Source of the DNA: Hypholoma sublateritium FD-334 SS-4
Lineage: Eukaryota > Basidiomycota > Agaricomycetes > Agaricales > Strophariaceae
Direction of reading: 5' to 3'
DNA length: 64,000 nt
Assembly (NCBI GenBank): GCA_000827495.1
Contig: KN817533.1
Coordinates: 186,001 to 250,000, forward strand
Below, piece after piece: positions 9,969 through 24,916 of the stretch (its first letter is position 1; each line of letters starts with the position of its first letter). The notes under the pieces are model-generated. The model saw only the letters and a list, made by a program, of their open reading frames with translations. It made no database searches and was not told the origin of the DNA. The position numbers and the translations under genes were made by a program.

Positions 9969-12511
9969 TCAGTAGACGTAAACAATCGGGTTGAGCAAGC
10001 TTGCAGAAATATGAGGCATGCTTACAATAAACTCGTCGTTCTGAAGATCAGTCAGATCATCAAACGCATGCCGACCAGTATCCGCTGGAGAGTCACTATT
10101 CGCATGTTCCGCTTCAACAGCAGTAGCTCCAATCATCGAATAATCGACAATTTTACCACCTACAAATATGAGTAAGCGGGATGTATATATAAACAGAGAG
10201 CCTTGATTAAATGAGCCTTAATTAAATGGCTCACCTCTCCCTCTGGTAATCCTATGCTTCCTGTGCCGCTCATTGGAGTACTTTAGGTATAAAACAGTCC
10301 AGGCTACTAGCAACAAAGCGAAAGAATAACAAATTATCATCACCATGATTCCTATCACGTACATATCAGAATTTGAGACAAAATATGAGTATCAAGGGGG
10401 TTGACCTTTGTGGTAGTATGGTTTGTCTTGGGCGTTAAAAAGCAGCGGTCCGATCTGAAAGGTGGTCAAATAGATTCACAGAGAAATATTCACAGAGAAT
10501 AAATACTCACAACGTTTCCAGATGTGTAGCCCACCAACATAAAAGCGGTTGTCTGAATCAAATCAGTAATATATCCACTACGGACCTGTTAAGGAATGCT
10601 CACAGCTGTTTTCTTCGTTTGCCCGGCGACATTCGAAGATTGCCAGTTAATAACCGTAGGAGCACATACTATTCCCGAGGAATGAAGATAATATGCAAAT
10701 AAAAGGATCGGTTGGTCCTCTTTTGTGCGTCCGGTGCAAAGTAAGATGACTACCGAAAGAAGGTTCAGTTGGTGCAAGGCTCGTTGGTAAAGAGGTCAAG
10801 GTCCAGAATCAAACTGACCAGACGATACTAGACACGGAAGAATACTAATAAAAACGACAATGGGCCACTTCTTGTTGAGCTTTTGGTTTGTCCACTAGAG
10901 ATATAGTGACACATCAGGTGAGTCAATAGGATGATAAGGTTGCATTAGCGTACATACAAAGCCGAGGAAAAGTAGTAGGATCTGGAGAGCACCGTACGGC
11001 GTCAACAACAACATCACAATATCCCTGCATTATATAACGTATCATTTATAGCTTTTATCGTCCAAAAAAGGGATTATGTTACCCATTAAATCCAAAGCCT
11101 TTGATTATCAAGGGTCCAAATGCAGCGATACCGCCCGAGGGAATGTTGATGAGGAGAGCAATTCCCATCCAACACCAGCTTTTGATGTCGAAGAGCATCT
11201 CATAGACTTGTTTAATCTTGAATACATTGACCGTTAAACCTTGTTGATTGGCACGAATTCTCTATTAACATGTATGACTGAGCATGGGGCTATACCGAGA
11301 CGATAAGGGGGCGAATGAATGTTACCTCAACGGCGAGTATTTTGTCATCCGTAGTGAGGAATTTGCATTGTACTGGATTTTCCGGGAAATAAAAGAATCT
11401 GTCCGATCCAAAAGAAGGTCAGTAACTATTTGTACGTTGGGGAATATGCACTGACGCGAGAATGCCCACAATAACGGTGACCGCTCCAAGTAAAAGGAAA
11501 ATAAATTGATAGGCGTACAACGTAGGAGAACGGACGTGACCAATTCCATACATGATAAAAGGTCCAAATATGTTGACGAGTCCAGCATTGGAATACCATA
11601 CTGAATTGGACACGTCAGTTACTGATTTGATGTATTTCTGAGACAACTCACTGGCTAGCCGAATACCCTGCTCACGCCGTCGATACCATGTCTGGGCCGT
11701 CAAAATAAAGGCGCCTTGGATAGACGCCTCAAATGCGCCGAGCTAGTAAAGATATAACATTCATTCTATGATCAGCGCATGAGGGAGGGGGTAGCCTTAC
11801 AAAGAGGCGAGATATTAACAGGCCAGAAAAAGACCGAGCAGCAGCCATACAGGCCAAGGTTATACCCCAGCAGGTGACGATTACTGGAACATAGATCGAC
11901 AATCTAAATCTGACGAGAAAATATGCAGATATTGGCTGGCAAAAGATTTGGGCGATACTGAAAATGACGATATGTGGAATGTTCGGTGGCTTTTACATGT
12001 CATCGTGACTTACTATAGGGCTGATCCTACCAATGAGTAGTCGTCTCCTACAAGTCCAGTTTCTCGAGAGATACCGAAGACAGATGCAAATGTTATAGTT
12101 TGTTTATCCATCACTGAACCGCTGGTCAGATTTTCTTCAGGTAATAAGAAAGGAAAGTGCACACTCTGCAGAAAATAGATCGCAAACATTATTGGCATGA
12201 TGCTGAGAAAGGATGCGGTGAGATTTACATATGATAGGCGTATAAAACAAAGCGACGTACTTCCGGTCTATCATTCGTACGAGTCGGGCATCATCTTGTG
12301 CAGTGACGTACGTAACAATCTCTCCGTTAGAGCCCAACAAATTGTGCGCCTCATCTTCTTTACTGGCGAGTTGAGCAGCGGTCCCGGTCCCGTGGTCAAG
12401 TTGTCTCGACGGTGTAGTGATGGAATTCTTATCGTTTGAGAGGCTGACTTGACTGATGGCTACCTTTTGCGCGCTGATTGGGAATATTTCGTTCTGGGGA
12501 GTCATTTTCAT
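9969..12511 (-). CDS. Major facilitator transporter, allantoate permease (DAL5/TNA1-like) family
   Basis: A heavily interrupted gene; exons are spread over 2.5 kb with introns near 50-60 nt. Start MKMTPQNEIF at 12511 (ATG again at 12505). The hydrophilic N-terminus ends with RLVRMIDRK, typical before helix 1 of anion:cation symporters. Then follow PIMFAIYFLQ, a splice to MMDKQTITFASVFGI (donor GTGTGC inside the open frame, acceptor GGTTCAG), PISAYFLVRFRL, LISRLF, GAFEASIQGAF, WYRRREQGIRLAS, NPVQCKFLTTDDK and SGGIAAFGPLIIKGFG. The C-terminus reads FDDLTDLQNDEFIVS, close to the DLTDLEN motif of this family, with stop at 9969-9971. It should be a 12-helix plasma-membrane importer of small organic anions such as allantoate, nicotinate or other carboxylates. 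The substrate cannot be told from sequence. Individual internal exon edges are approximate. Confidence 0.88.
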
Positions 12512-13494
12512 ACAAGCAACTGGTCTGTGGCTAGAGATGTCGATCTTATACCCTGAGTAGCAGGCACCTATGGCACGAGTGGCATGATAAGTACAGCTCT
12601 CCCCATCCAGTTTGTAGCAAAGGGTGATAGGTGGTCATAAGTCCATCACATTCTGGCAGAAAATGGTGCATTCGACTTGATGTTCATTTGTCCATACCAC
12701 AGATTCTGATCCTATAACGCGTGGCTACTTTGATAAAGAAGTGATAAGGACATGAATGTAGAGGTGCGAGTTCTGCTTCTCGAGATACAAGAAGGTGCCA
12801 GTTGCTATACCGAGATACAGAGCTCCTTGAGAGGTTCTGAATTGAGAGCTCTGAATCAGACACATAAGGAAAGATATAGAAACGAGTGGTTACTGGAATA
12901 GTCCTGTTTGATCTGGCAAAAGCGGCGCATCCAAGGCTTAATTTGTTGCTCCTGGACTCCCGGAGGAGTCAAACCTGAAAGCCAGGCTCGAGAGTCGAGG
13001 GCCCCACAGAAAAGCAGAAAATGAACGAAGTAAATGTGAATACAGTAATCTCGCTGCCCGAGGAGATTGAGTTGATCCAGATTGTTGCGCATTCGTCATG
13101 TTTATGGGCGTTCAATCGGAGGTTCATTGATCCTTGCCAATTGGCGGAGATAGAGAACAATCTGAGAACGATCTGGACAAGGGCTTCTGTCTTATTTTTC
13201 TGTGCATATGTCGACAAGGGATGCAGAAACTGAACAGCAGACTGAGTAGCAGGTTCAAGCCCTTGAGCACGAGGCCATCCGAAACTTTTGAGGTCATGTC
13301 AAGGTTGTGTCAAGGTTGTGTCGGGCGCAAGTCGGGAGTTGGTCGCTTCCAAGAGCTTCCAAGTTGATATTCTGTTGAAGGGCGGCGGCTCTATTTACTT
13401 TAGACGGATCGACCAAACAACAATTTTGGATTTCGCCGCCAAAGATTCCCCAATAATAATTTCAACCAAATTTCTTCACGATAGAGGCGCTAAT
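12512..13494. other. Divergent intergenic region, 983 bp
   Basis: Between the transporter start and the RIX7 start. It should hold both promoters. Open frames at 12.9-13.2 kb overlap on both strands and look fortuitous. Confidence 0.5.
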
Positions 13495-16128
<2,634 letters not shown>

Positions 16129-16179
16129 CCCAAGAATTTTTGCATTCGGATGAAGGTACATCTGTATACCTACTCCACC

Positions 16180-18453
16180 CTAGTTTTGTTGCTGCCCGAG
16201 CAATCCCGCGACGAAATTGCATCTGTTCTTTTCATCCGCCGGTTCCTGCTCCGCGAAGCTTCCGCTGACAGTAGTCGAACCGTTGGGATCTTCCTGCAGT
16301 ACAATCCGTGCGCTGTTAGCTATGAAGGCCGCCCAGGTAGGCGAGCGGGCGAGCTTAAAGGTGTTCGGGTTACCCACGCGCACAAAGGAAACCCAGTACG
16401 CTATCAGCTCCTGTGCAAATGTGATATCGCTGGGTGACATGGTTTGGAAGGTGGTTGTTCCGTTTGTTCTGAAGGAATTCAGGCGAGATATCAGGATGCA
16501 GAGACCAGATTCCTCATCCATCTAACACGCACCCAGTACTCGTTCCACGGAACATCATCCAATTTTCGGCGGCATGGAACACTTCATCGGCTCCAGGCGT
16601 GGGCTGGTTGTAGCGGTATGTCCATGAGCTAGCGGCCGCCCCGAATTCTTTGCCTAAAATCGATCGCTGGAGCCACCGCACGATGTCAAAACACAGTATA
16701 CTTTGAATCAAGCCAAATTCAACTTACAGCACACTTGAGCTCGGAGTCGCCTGTCACATCCTGGAATTGAAGGTCGCCGAACTCGGACAACGGGTACTCC
16801 TGTGCGTCATATTCAGACAACAATCATCGGGCCTGGCGGAATGGCACCATCTCACCGCTACCAGTGCGTTTGCAGATGCAGTCGTGAGTGAGGGGAAAAA
16901 CGAATGCAGAGCTGCAACGATATCGGAGCCACCCGACAGCGTTTCGTTGCTGGTAGCGCTAAATGAAGGCTGCCGTATCAATACCTTACAATGCTGCCAA
17001 CGAGCTGGTAAGTATAACACACCCGACGATTAACGGGACCTTGGCAAATTTCCCCTCAAGGATCGATTTCGTCGGAAATTCAGAAAAGAGCTGGTCGTCG
17101 ATTACTGGGTGGAATACGTTGTACCCTGAGGCCGTGCTATATATCAAACGGTAGTCAGCCAAAAAAGGGCAAACATTGCACATGTACTAATGCCCCTCAC
17201 AATGCGGCAGAAGAGCCTGCATCCTGCGCCATTGCCAGCGCACTGACACTGACATTCCGCAGGCAAGATATCTGCTGTGCGGCTGTGCCCTCCCCGCATC
17301 CGGCGTGGTTAGCGTAGAAGCTGAACAAGGCCTAAGTAACAATGATTATTCGATCTGCACCAATCCATGGTCTATTAGACAAATGCACCGCACCTCTTGT
17401 TGCTCGGGCGTGGGCAGCGGCGTGCGATATACGCTCTGTGCAATGGCCTGGCTGAATAGCCCGGCACTCTCGTGCGCAACGAGGTGGAGTTCGACGGAGC
17501 TCCCGCCCGCGCTCTGACCATTAATTGTCACTCTCTTGGGGTCTCCTCCGAAGCTGCCGATGTGCGCCTGCACCCACTTCAGCGCCTGCACCTGGTCGAG
17601 GAAGCCCGCGTTAAGGTCCCCATTAGCGGTGTCCCGTAGGGCGGGAGCAGCGAGGAAGCCGAACGAGGAGAGGCGGTAGTACACAGAGACGATGACGACG
17701 TTGGGGCTCTGATTGACCCAGTGATCGAAGGGCCAGTTCGCGGGGTTCCCGTAGACATAGCCTGGAAAATGGTGTTGAGTTGAATTGAGATCCGCAATAG
17801 CAGCCACCCTCACCCCCGCCGTGAATGTAGACGAGAACAGGTACTTCCCGGAAGAAATCAGTGTCATACTTTTCGAGCGTAGCCAACGCGAAGATGTGCA
17901 CTCACGATTACTGCTTTTCGTAGCATTAACGGGTGTATAGATATTTACTTTCAGGCAATCTTCACTGCCAGCTCCTCCAGCATCACCATCTATACCGTGC
18001 CAAGGTGAACATACAGAATACTTGAAGTCCCCTTTCAATTTGGAACTCACTTCCGGTTGTTCCTTGAACACAAAAATCCGGATATTCGGTGGCGTCAATG
18101 ACTGCACCTTTTGCTCCAGCGGTTATACGGACAGTGTTCAGAGGAAGCGGCGCGCGAAAACGCCTGTTGCCTACTGGCGGTTCAGCATAGGGAATTCCTA
18201 GATACGCAATAGCATTGGGGTATGAGTGATTCCCCAAGTATTTTGCGTATCCGGTATCCACGACGAAGGCGCTAGAAGATGCAGAGGAGCCCAGAGCAAA
18301 TAGATCGCTCCTGAACGCATAGCTTGCCAGCGTCAGAAGGAGGGCAGATAGCAGCATAGTAGGCAAATATCTGTTTGGCGCCGGTGCGTTTGAGGATCGA
18401 GGTTCCGTTGATCTGAGAGGTATATAATCTGGCAGCGTTTTTATATCTGCCAT
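16180..18453 (-). CDS. Type-B carboxylesterase with N-terminal membrane anchor
   Basis: Multi-exon alpha/beta hydrolase. N-terminus MADIKTLPDY followed by a hydrophobic span (TMLLSALLLTLASYAF, residues about 32-47) after 31 polar residues, so a type II signal anchor rather than a plain signal peptide. Family landmarks in order: AIAYLGIPYAEPPVGNRRF, SEDCLKVNIYTP, VPVLVYIHGGG (oxyanion hole), YVYGNPANWPFD, GDPKRVTINGQSAGG with the nucleophile Ser in G-Q-S-A-G, and near the end VFHAAENWMMFRGTSTG with the catalytic His, then AYWVSFVRVGNPNTFKL. Gln replaces the Glu of the classical GESAG, as in many fungal members. The enzyme probably hydrolyses carboxylic esters outside the plasma membrane or in the secretory lumen. 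The substrate is unknown. Stop TAG at 16180-16182. Internal exon edges between 17350 and 16520 were not all resolved. Confidence 0.9.
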
Positions 18454-19047
18454 GTCTGAGAAACGGCCCGGAGTGCACAGGTGAGTGCGCAGGTGAGTGC
18501 GCTAAGTTGGCGTTTAGAGAAGCTGAGAAGCCCGGACAGTGTGAAGCGAAGTAATCTGTCTCGTCATATCCAAAAGTTGGCGGCAGAGACGCGCTTGAGT
18601 CTGACGAGTTGACTGGTGAATCTGACCACATGACGGTTCAAACGTTCATGGTCCCGGGATTTATCCGCGAACGCTATTTACATACGGTTTCAGGCTAATT
18701 TCTATAAGGAAGGCGTTAGAGCCTGAGGATAAATTCGCTGAAATCCTGCAAGCGTCAGGAAAGGTCTGGTGGAACATGTTACGAACGAAGAGGTGATTCA
18801 CATTGGATCCACAAGAATTGCACAAGACACCAAATGCAGTCTCAATCTCTGCTTCCGATATTGTACCCGAGCGATGCTGTCCAAAACAATTTGAAAGTCC
18901 GTTACAGCTTCTATCCAACGTAGCGAGTTGTCTGCGTGGTATGTAGATACGTGGTATCATCATATAGGTATTGTGCAAAAGAAGGGCAACCAGAGAATAA
19001 TCGGCAGTTACATTCCGGGCCCTTTTATAGACAAAAAGGTGTCCCAA
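18454..19047. other. Region between carboxylesterase and lipase genes
   Basis: Upstream of the esterase start. A 128-residue minus-strand open frame (18661-19047) runs directly after the lipase stop. It has no ATG and no recognised domain. It could be an extension of the lipase gene if an intron (GTGTGT...TTTTAG, 19116-19048) removes the stop, but its sequence does not match the lipase family. Confidence 0.4.
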
Positions 19048-20561
19048 CTAAAATCCCAAAATACTGGGAACAAACGATACGCTCAATGGCCAGAGCAATT
19101 GGTATATAAGAGAAGGTGAAATACACACCGTTGCATGCGCCAAGTTTACACCTTGAGAGGGAATGGATGCCGAGCCATTTGGGTCCTCACCTTCCGGATC
19201 ACATTTGAGGGTGGTTTCGTTGGAGGGCGGGCTGGTGTGCTGCCAATACTCCACGCCTATGTCCGTCGTAGATGAGATATAGATTAGAGTATTAAAGTAC
19301 GCAGCTTACCATGATGGTGGTAGCCCAGCTCTATTGGTATGGCTGTTGGTACGCTAGTACAAGGTAGTATAAGCATTATGGACACGTTGATTCGATTCGA
19401 TACATACCCGTCATTTCCATGAACCACTAGATGATAATTTGAATCATGATCTAATGAGCAACGAAGTACATTTACCTCTGCATGCGTTGTCTCCAAACTT
19501 CGCATTTACGTAGTCAGAAAAAATCTTGTTCTGGGGGTTATTTGTCATTAAAATATATCGTATATTATTCAAAACAGTACTCACTCCCGATCTCGGGGCA
19601 CCGTAGGAGTATGTCCGTATTTGCCTAGAGACGGAGAAATATTATGCAAAGAAACTAAACAAGGACGCTTACGCATTCTTAAAGTTCTGCTGTAAAGAAA
19701 CGGCAGCGAGCAATGCTAACGAACCTCCTAGAGAATGTCCTGTAGTGACAACTGCATGATCTTCGTTCGTGGCCAGTTGGCTTCCAACGGCAAGAAGAAC
19801 TTCTGGAGATATTGAGTCCCAGCTATAAAAAAGTCCCGAACCAAAGAAGGGTCGTCAGGGGAGGTAGTGAAATGGTGGATATCCGTGTGCCTCACGCAAC
19901 AAGAAACCCGCTGTGGACCCGCGATTCTGCTGCCTCAATAAATGAGTAAGATATACGTGTTTTGACAGAGACGATGTTTACGTGGCAGTTGAACTCCAGG
20001 AGATACGAACGGAACCAGAACGATACTTGCGTCCATGAGCACATCTGCGACAGAAGCGCTGTAGACCGCGCGCTGAGAAAACTTTGAGAAACCCGTAGTG
20101 CTCAGACCAACCTCCCACGGAGAGCAACAACAATCTCTTTCCGTGTCTTGTCGCGAGCAATAAATCCTTGAATGTCCGTCAAGGGGTTCGAAATCTGTGA
20201 TCCCGGAAAGTTGAGAGTCCCAAACTGTTAAAAACGAGCAATTCTCATCGGTCATAAGAGCGTATCCACCTCAATGACTAGGCTGTTGCCGTTCGGGCGA
20301 GGGCATACAGGGCTGTACGCTGATGTTGCATACTTGAAGTAATACACGAGGTCCCCGTACAGGTCTGCGCAAGAAGACATCATCAATCGAACGGACCATG
20401 AAGGTATGCCAATGTGGAGCTCGGATGTCCATACCGCCTGAGATTGAAGACGGAGGCAATTTGTGATCATCTTTGACTGAGAGCGTGGCCGGGAAGGTCA
20501 TGGTTTCAATAGGCGCTGGACAATGTTGAAGACAAGAGGAAGGATGCTGAAATGGCCACAT
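19048..20561 (-). CDS. Class 3 (fungal triacylglycerol) lipase
   Basis: Split by several short introns. Readable exons: LPPSSISG-DLYGDLVYYFKYATSAYS (donor GTATGG, acceptor TTGCGCAG), CPRPNGNSLVIE, SNPLTDIQGFIARDKTRKEI, VVALRGS-ASVADVLMDASI. The lipase nucleophile is in VVTTGHSLGGSLALLAA (about 19770-19720), followed by RTYSYGAPRSG-NKIFSDYVN. The catalytic Asp is in HGNDG-VPTAIP and the catalytic His in GYHHHGVEYW. The C-terminus has EDPNGSASIPSQGVNLAH. All triad parts are present, so the enzyme is probably active on lipid esters. The start is uncertain: ATG at 20561 (MWPFQ) or at 20501 (MTFPATLSV). Neither gives a clear signal peptide, unusual for this mostly secreted family. The last 28 residues before the stop differ from the usual AHTxYFG ending. 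Confidence 0.88.
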
Positions 20562-20943
20562 ATCCGTAATTCTGTCGGCGCTTTAACTCCTAAATGGATT
20601 TCCGGCCCGCTCATTTTTGGTTTAGGGCCTGGCTGACGCAGCTTTCAAGTATAGCTACACATAAACTACACAATTCCGACGATCTACTCCGACGATGGTC
20701 GTAGGGGTGCACAAAAAGAAGGAAGCTTTGGAAAAGAATTGGGCAGAAGGATGATCGTGACCTAAGATTTCATCGGCGCTTGAATTAGCCAACAGCGTTT
20801 TGACGAAAGCCACAAACACTGGCTTGAACCAGATGACATGCCTGAGAAAAAGTTAGTGCATTAATCGCAAGGTATAAACACACGATAAGCACTCAGACGT
20901 GCGTGTTCTCCTGCTTGCAATTTTAGCGGCGGCTGATATCCAA
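20562..20943. other. Divergent promoter region, lipase and membrane protein
   Basis: Between the lipase start and the first of two tandem membrane-protein genes. A TATAAA lies at 20873-20878, about 70 bp upstream of the ATG at 20944. An in-frame hydrophobic stretch (VRVLLLAILAAADIQ) precedes that ATG but has no ATG of its own. Confidence 0.45.
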
Positions 20944-22298
20944 ATGACTACTCCCAGCTCACAGGTTTCGAAACTGATCATTGATGATAGCAGTGATGCA
21001 TACTTCTTCTATCCTAATGCCTCAGCATCCTCGATTAACACCATGCCGTTCTTCTACGCATTCACCGAGCATGTTTCTGAAACACCCATAGCCTCAAGCG
21101 GAGGTGCGACAACATTCGTCGAGATTCTATTCGATGGTGAGCCACCACTGTATGGGAGGAGAGCAGTTGCAAATACTAAGTTACTAGGCACTGAAATCGC
21201 TATCTTTGGGTATACTGCTCCGCCATCGAGCTCACTATCAGGGATTTTCACCGTCATTATTGACGGCGGAATCCCGTATACGACGAGCTATAGTGATCCA
21301 GCACCACCTTCATACCGACAGTGGTACCAATCGCCACTCTTAGAACAAGGCACTCATAACATCACCCTTTCCAATGTGCTTGGGGCAGCGATTGACTTCG
21401 CCGTCGTCACGGCCGACATCTCATTTGATGTTATCGCCGAAACTGGGCAGACTGTCGTTGTCGATGATACTGACCCCGCCATTGCATATGGAGGTGGGGG
21501 CTGGTCGCTGACCAACGCCACGTTCGCTTCAGATTTTGCGAGTGCTGTCTCCATTACACCCTACGGCAACTATACTCATGAAACGAGCACCGTCGGTGAT
21601 GCATTCCAATTTAATTTCACTGGAAATGGTGTGTCGCTTTCCTAGGTCCGCGCTTCCTACTTTACTCATTTGCAATGCATGTCGTGTGCGTCATTTTTGG
21701 TTGCAGCGCTGACCGTCTACGGAGTCCTCGAGTACCAACACGTCGGAAATCTAAACCTGACAGCCACGCTCGACGGAGTTTCTCAATCCATATTTTTTGA
21801 CGTTGTGCCCAAGGCGGAGGCAACTTTGGAAGGGGTAGTCCAGTCTAACTTTCCTTTGTACAGAACCCCGGCAAACACCACCGCCGCCCCACATATTCTA
21901 CTCGTTGAAGTGGCGGGGTGCGAAAACCTGACGCTCATTGTCGACTACATCACCTATACGCCCACGGAAGCTGCGGCTACCGTCACAGCTCCGTCGGCCC
22001 CGTCGTCGAGAAAGAGCCACGCAGGTGCCATTGCAGGGGGGATTGTAGGCGGACTCGTGTTTTTGCTTATAGCCACTCTTCTCCTTCATTTCTTTCGCCA
22101 TAGAAGGCGCCAACTACAGTTCCGGAGCACTTTCAGTGAGCACTTCATTTACCCGCGAATGTCATGACTCACTCATGAGGCTGATGTTGAACATGTCTAA
22201 TTCCTGCAGTGCATCCCTTCCCCACCGGTGTTCGCTCCGGAAGCGGTATCCCACTTGCCTCGATTGCGAATGCAAACGCTGGATTTACGAAGCTTTAA
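20944..22298 (+). CDS. Single-span membrane protein with two jelly-roll-like ectodomain repeats, tandem copy 1
   Basis: Exons 20944-21136, 21188-21628, 21707-22135 and 22210-22298, all phase 1, giving 383 residues. The first intron (51 nt) is a multiple of three without stop, so it can look like coding sequence. The ectodomain has two similar halves, one opening KLIIDDSSDAYF and one opening VVVDDTDPAIAYGGGGW. Each is rich in N-glycosylation sequons (NIT, NYT, NFT). A glycine-rich transmembrane helix (AGAIAGGIVGGLVFLLIA, about 22022-22075) is followed by a basic stop-transfer HRRRQ and a short tail with GIPLASI. The start aligns with that of its neighbour. The family is common in Agaricomycetes, and I infer a cell-surface role. 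A signal peptide is not evident. The neighbour at 23017-24333 is a paralogue with the same exon phases. Confidence 0.85.
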
Positions 22299-23016
22299 TG
22301 TGACCTAGGTGTCGGGTTGGTGGAGCGCCCACCACTGTCGGCCAACCCGTCAAAGATTTATAGCACAAATCCAACGATCTCGTTCTATATTTTGTATTGT
22401 AAGTGTAGCATGTGTGTGTGTGATGTATAAGTTAATACTGTAAACACATTGTATCTTTTCCATAGTTATCCTTACCACAACTTGATGCAAATATCTATCT
22501 ATAGTACTAAGTTGAGGCATGAATTTCGAAGTTGTTTTCGAAGGATAGATTAAATAAAGCAGTCACTCCCACTTGACTCCCACAGTCGGCTTCTGCCAGT
22601 GGGTGCCGCCAACACAATCATAAATTTATATCGGCCATAATCAGACCTTACTAATGGTCCTTGGTCGATTTGGAAGAGGAATTTCAGATCGACTACCAAA
22701 TTTTCCCTTGAAATGCGTATCGCTCGCCGACGGGTCGACGGGCCGCAATGGCCACGCGATTCAAACAATCCAAGCACATTGACGTTGTTCGACTTCCAAC
22801 GAGTCAACCACTGTAGCCAATCTTCAACTGGAGTGATACTCAGGACCCCGCACTTTCCCCATACTTAAAACAGAAAGCGGTCTTTACATCCCGTCCGCAA
22901 ACCAGGGCCTGGGAAAAGGCAAGCCGCCCCTCGGAATGCACGATAAGCCTACTTATAAGGGTTCGTCTCCGCCCGGTGTTCCTCATGTCAATTGAACACA
23001 CCGTATCTAAGTGACC
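22299..23016. other. Intergenic between the tandem paralogues
   Basis: Holds a short (TG)n run near 22410-22422 and a TATAA element (CTTATAAGG, about 22950-22960) about 60 bp upstream of the second paralogue. No gene seen. Confidence 0.5.
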
Positions 23017-24333
23017 ATGACTTCTCCCAGTTCACAGATCTCTTTGATCCTCGACGACAGCAACAATGCATTCTTTCACTTTGATAACAGTACGGCATCT
23101 ACAAACTTGCCTTTGTACTACTTGGGCACCCTGAATGTGGCGGGATCCCCGACAACTGCAGGGAACACAACATTTGTAGAGATCTTATTCGATGGTGAGG
23201 CGCTATTGGAAGTGCCCAAAACAACAATGAATCATAAGCAATGATCATCTTGATAGGATCCTCGATTGCAATCTTTGGAACCACCGCCACACCGCAGACG
23301 ACATTGTCAGAGGAATTCACGGTCATTATCGACAATGGCGATCCATATACGACGAGTTACAGTGATCCGAGTCCACCCTCATACCGACAGTGGTATCAAT
23401 CACCACTGCTAGAGGATGGCACTCATAATATTACCCTATCCAATGTCTTCGGGGCTTCCATCGACTACGCTGTTATCCAAACCGATGTATCTACCAACGT
23501 CGCTGCTGAAGCTGAACAGATAATCATTGTCGATAGTAATGACCCATCCATAAATTACGCAGGGAGAGGCTGGACGGAGACCACTGACACTTTCACCTCG
23601 AGTTACGAGAACGCTGTTACCGTTGTACCTTATGGCAATTCTACCCACAAGACAAGCACTTTCGGGTCCAGCTTTTCTTTCGATTTCACAGGAAATGGTG
23701 TGTCAATTGCTTCCCCGGCGCAAGATCACTTATTAACCTGTGCCTATTTTTCCCCATATCTTTCATGCAATAGAGTTGACTCTTTACGGTGTCTTCGACT
23801 ACACGCGACTCGGGATCATGAATGTGACGTTCAGCCTAGATGGATTCACCTCTTCCACGTTTTATGAAGTCTTACCCGTGGTCGAGAATTTCCTGGATGG
23901 GGTCATCCAGCCCAATTTCCCCCTTTACACATCCCCGAATGGTATGCTGGCGGGCTTACACACTCTCGTCGTCGAGGTCGTAGCATGCGAAAACCTCACG
24001 CTCACCCTCGACTATTTCACTTACGCACCCGCAGAGGCGGCCTCAAGCCCTGCGACGGAATCCAGCTCGTCGAGGAAGAGCCACGCAGGTGCAATTGCCG
24101 GGGGCATTGTGGGCGGGCTCGCATTTCTTCTTATAACCGCCCTGATACTCGACTGTGTCCGCCGGAGAAAGCGGCAGCTGCGGCGCAACTTCAGTAAGTG
24201 CTTTCGTTCAATAAATGGCTGATACTGATGGTGGCAATCGCCCCTAGTGTACCCATTCCAAAGCAATGCACTGTCCTCAAACGGCATCCCACTTGCGTCG
24301 ATTCAGGGCACCGCATTTCCTCAGAAGACGTAA
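23017..24333 (+). CDS. Single-span membrane protein, tandem copy 2
   Basis: Exons 23017-23194, 23257-23697, 23774-24193 and 24248-24333 (374 residues), with intron positions and phases matching the upstream copy. Start MTSPSSQISLILDDSNNAF aligns with MTTPSSQVSKLIIDDSSDAY of copy 1. Other shared blocks: EFTVIIDNGDPYTTSYSDP, SYRQWYQSPLLE, HNITLSNVFGASIDYA, DFTGNGV, LTLYGVFDY, ACENLTLTLDY, SRKSHAGAIAGGIVGGL and the C-terminal GIPLASI. The transmembrane helix is at about 24094-24150, followed by RRRKRQLRR. First intron here contains stops, so it is a clear intron and supports the same intron in copy 1. Role is unknown; a wall- or ligand-binding surface protein is plausible. Confidence 0.87.
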
Positions 24334-24916
24334 AGCGATTATGTGCTGAGTCTTTTCGAGTCCATTGTGAGTCGTTGCGTGTGTTTCGGATATTTGGGTC
24401 CCCCTGTAGTTGGTTTTGTATAAACTGTAAATTTCAACATTATGTACAAGTAAGACGTACGTACGTACGTGTGGTGTAGGAGTAAATTATGACAATGCCT
24501 TGTAGATTTCCGCCGTGGCTAGGCGAGAATATATTTGACCTCATTTAGTCTGTTCAGGGCCAACACCGATTGTGGATGAGTTTTCCAAGGTTAACTCTGC
24601 CCACCAATAACTCTATATATCCTTTCCAGAGCTCTATGCAGATAGATTCCTTCGATCCCTCCGGAGTCTGATTCGACTGAGAGGTCATCAAGATGGCCAC
24701 AGATGGTACACGGTCGGCACAGGTTAATGTAAAGATGCAAGAAACATAAACAGCAGAATAAATTGTGAGTGGGTGGGTATCAAGTGGCTATAGAGAATGG
24801 AGAGGCGCTTGCCCATGATAGAAATACAATACACATAATGAATAGATCCGGCGAATTGCAAACCCAAGATACATGTGGGGAGAGATACAATAAAAAATGG
24901 GACATTAATCCAGTCG
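24334..24916. other. Convergent intergenic region
   Basis: Contains a palindromic tetranucleotide run, four units of ACGT, at 24455-24470. Otherwise no feature. It separates the stop codons of the membrane protein gene and DPB11. Confidence 0.5.

Noticed and set aside
18661..19047. 128-codon minus-strand frame following the lipase stop
   Set aside because: Begins at a splice-like TTTTAG|TTG, not an ATG, and shows no family similarity. A lipase extension could not be supported.
24455..24470. (ACGT)4 palindromic run as a regulatory or cruciform site
   Set aside because: A plain microsatellite in 3' flanking DNA; nothing links it to regulation.
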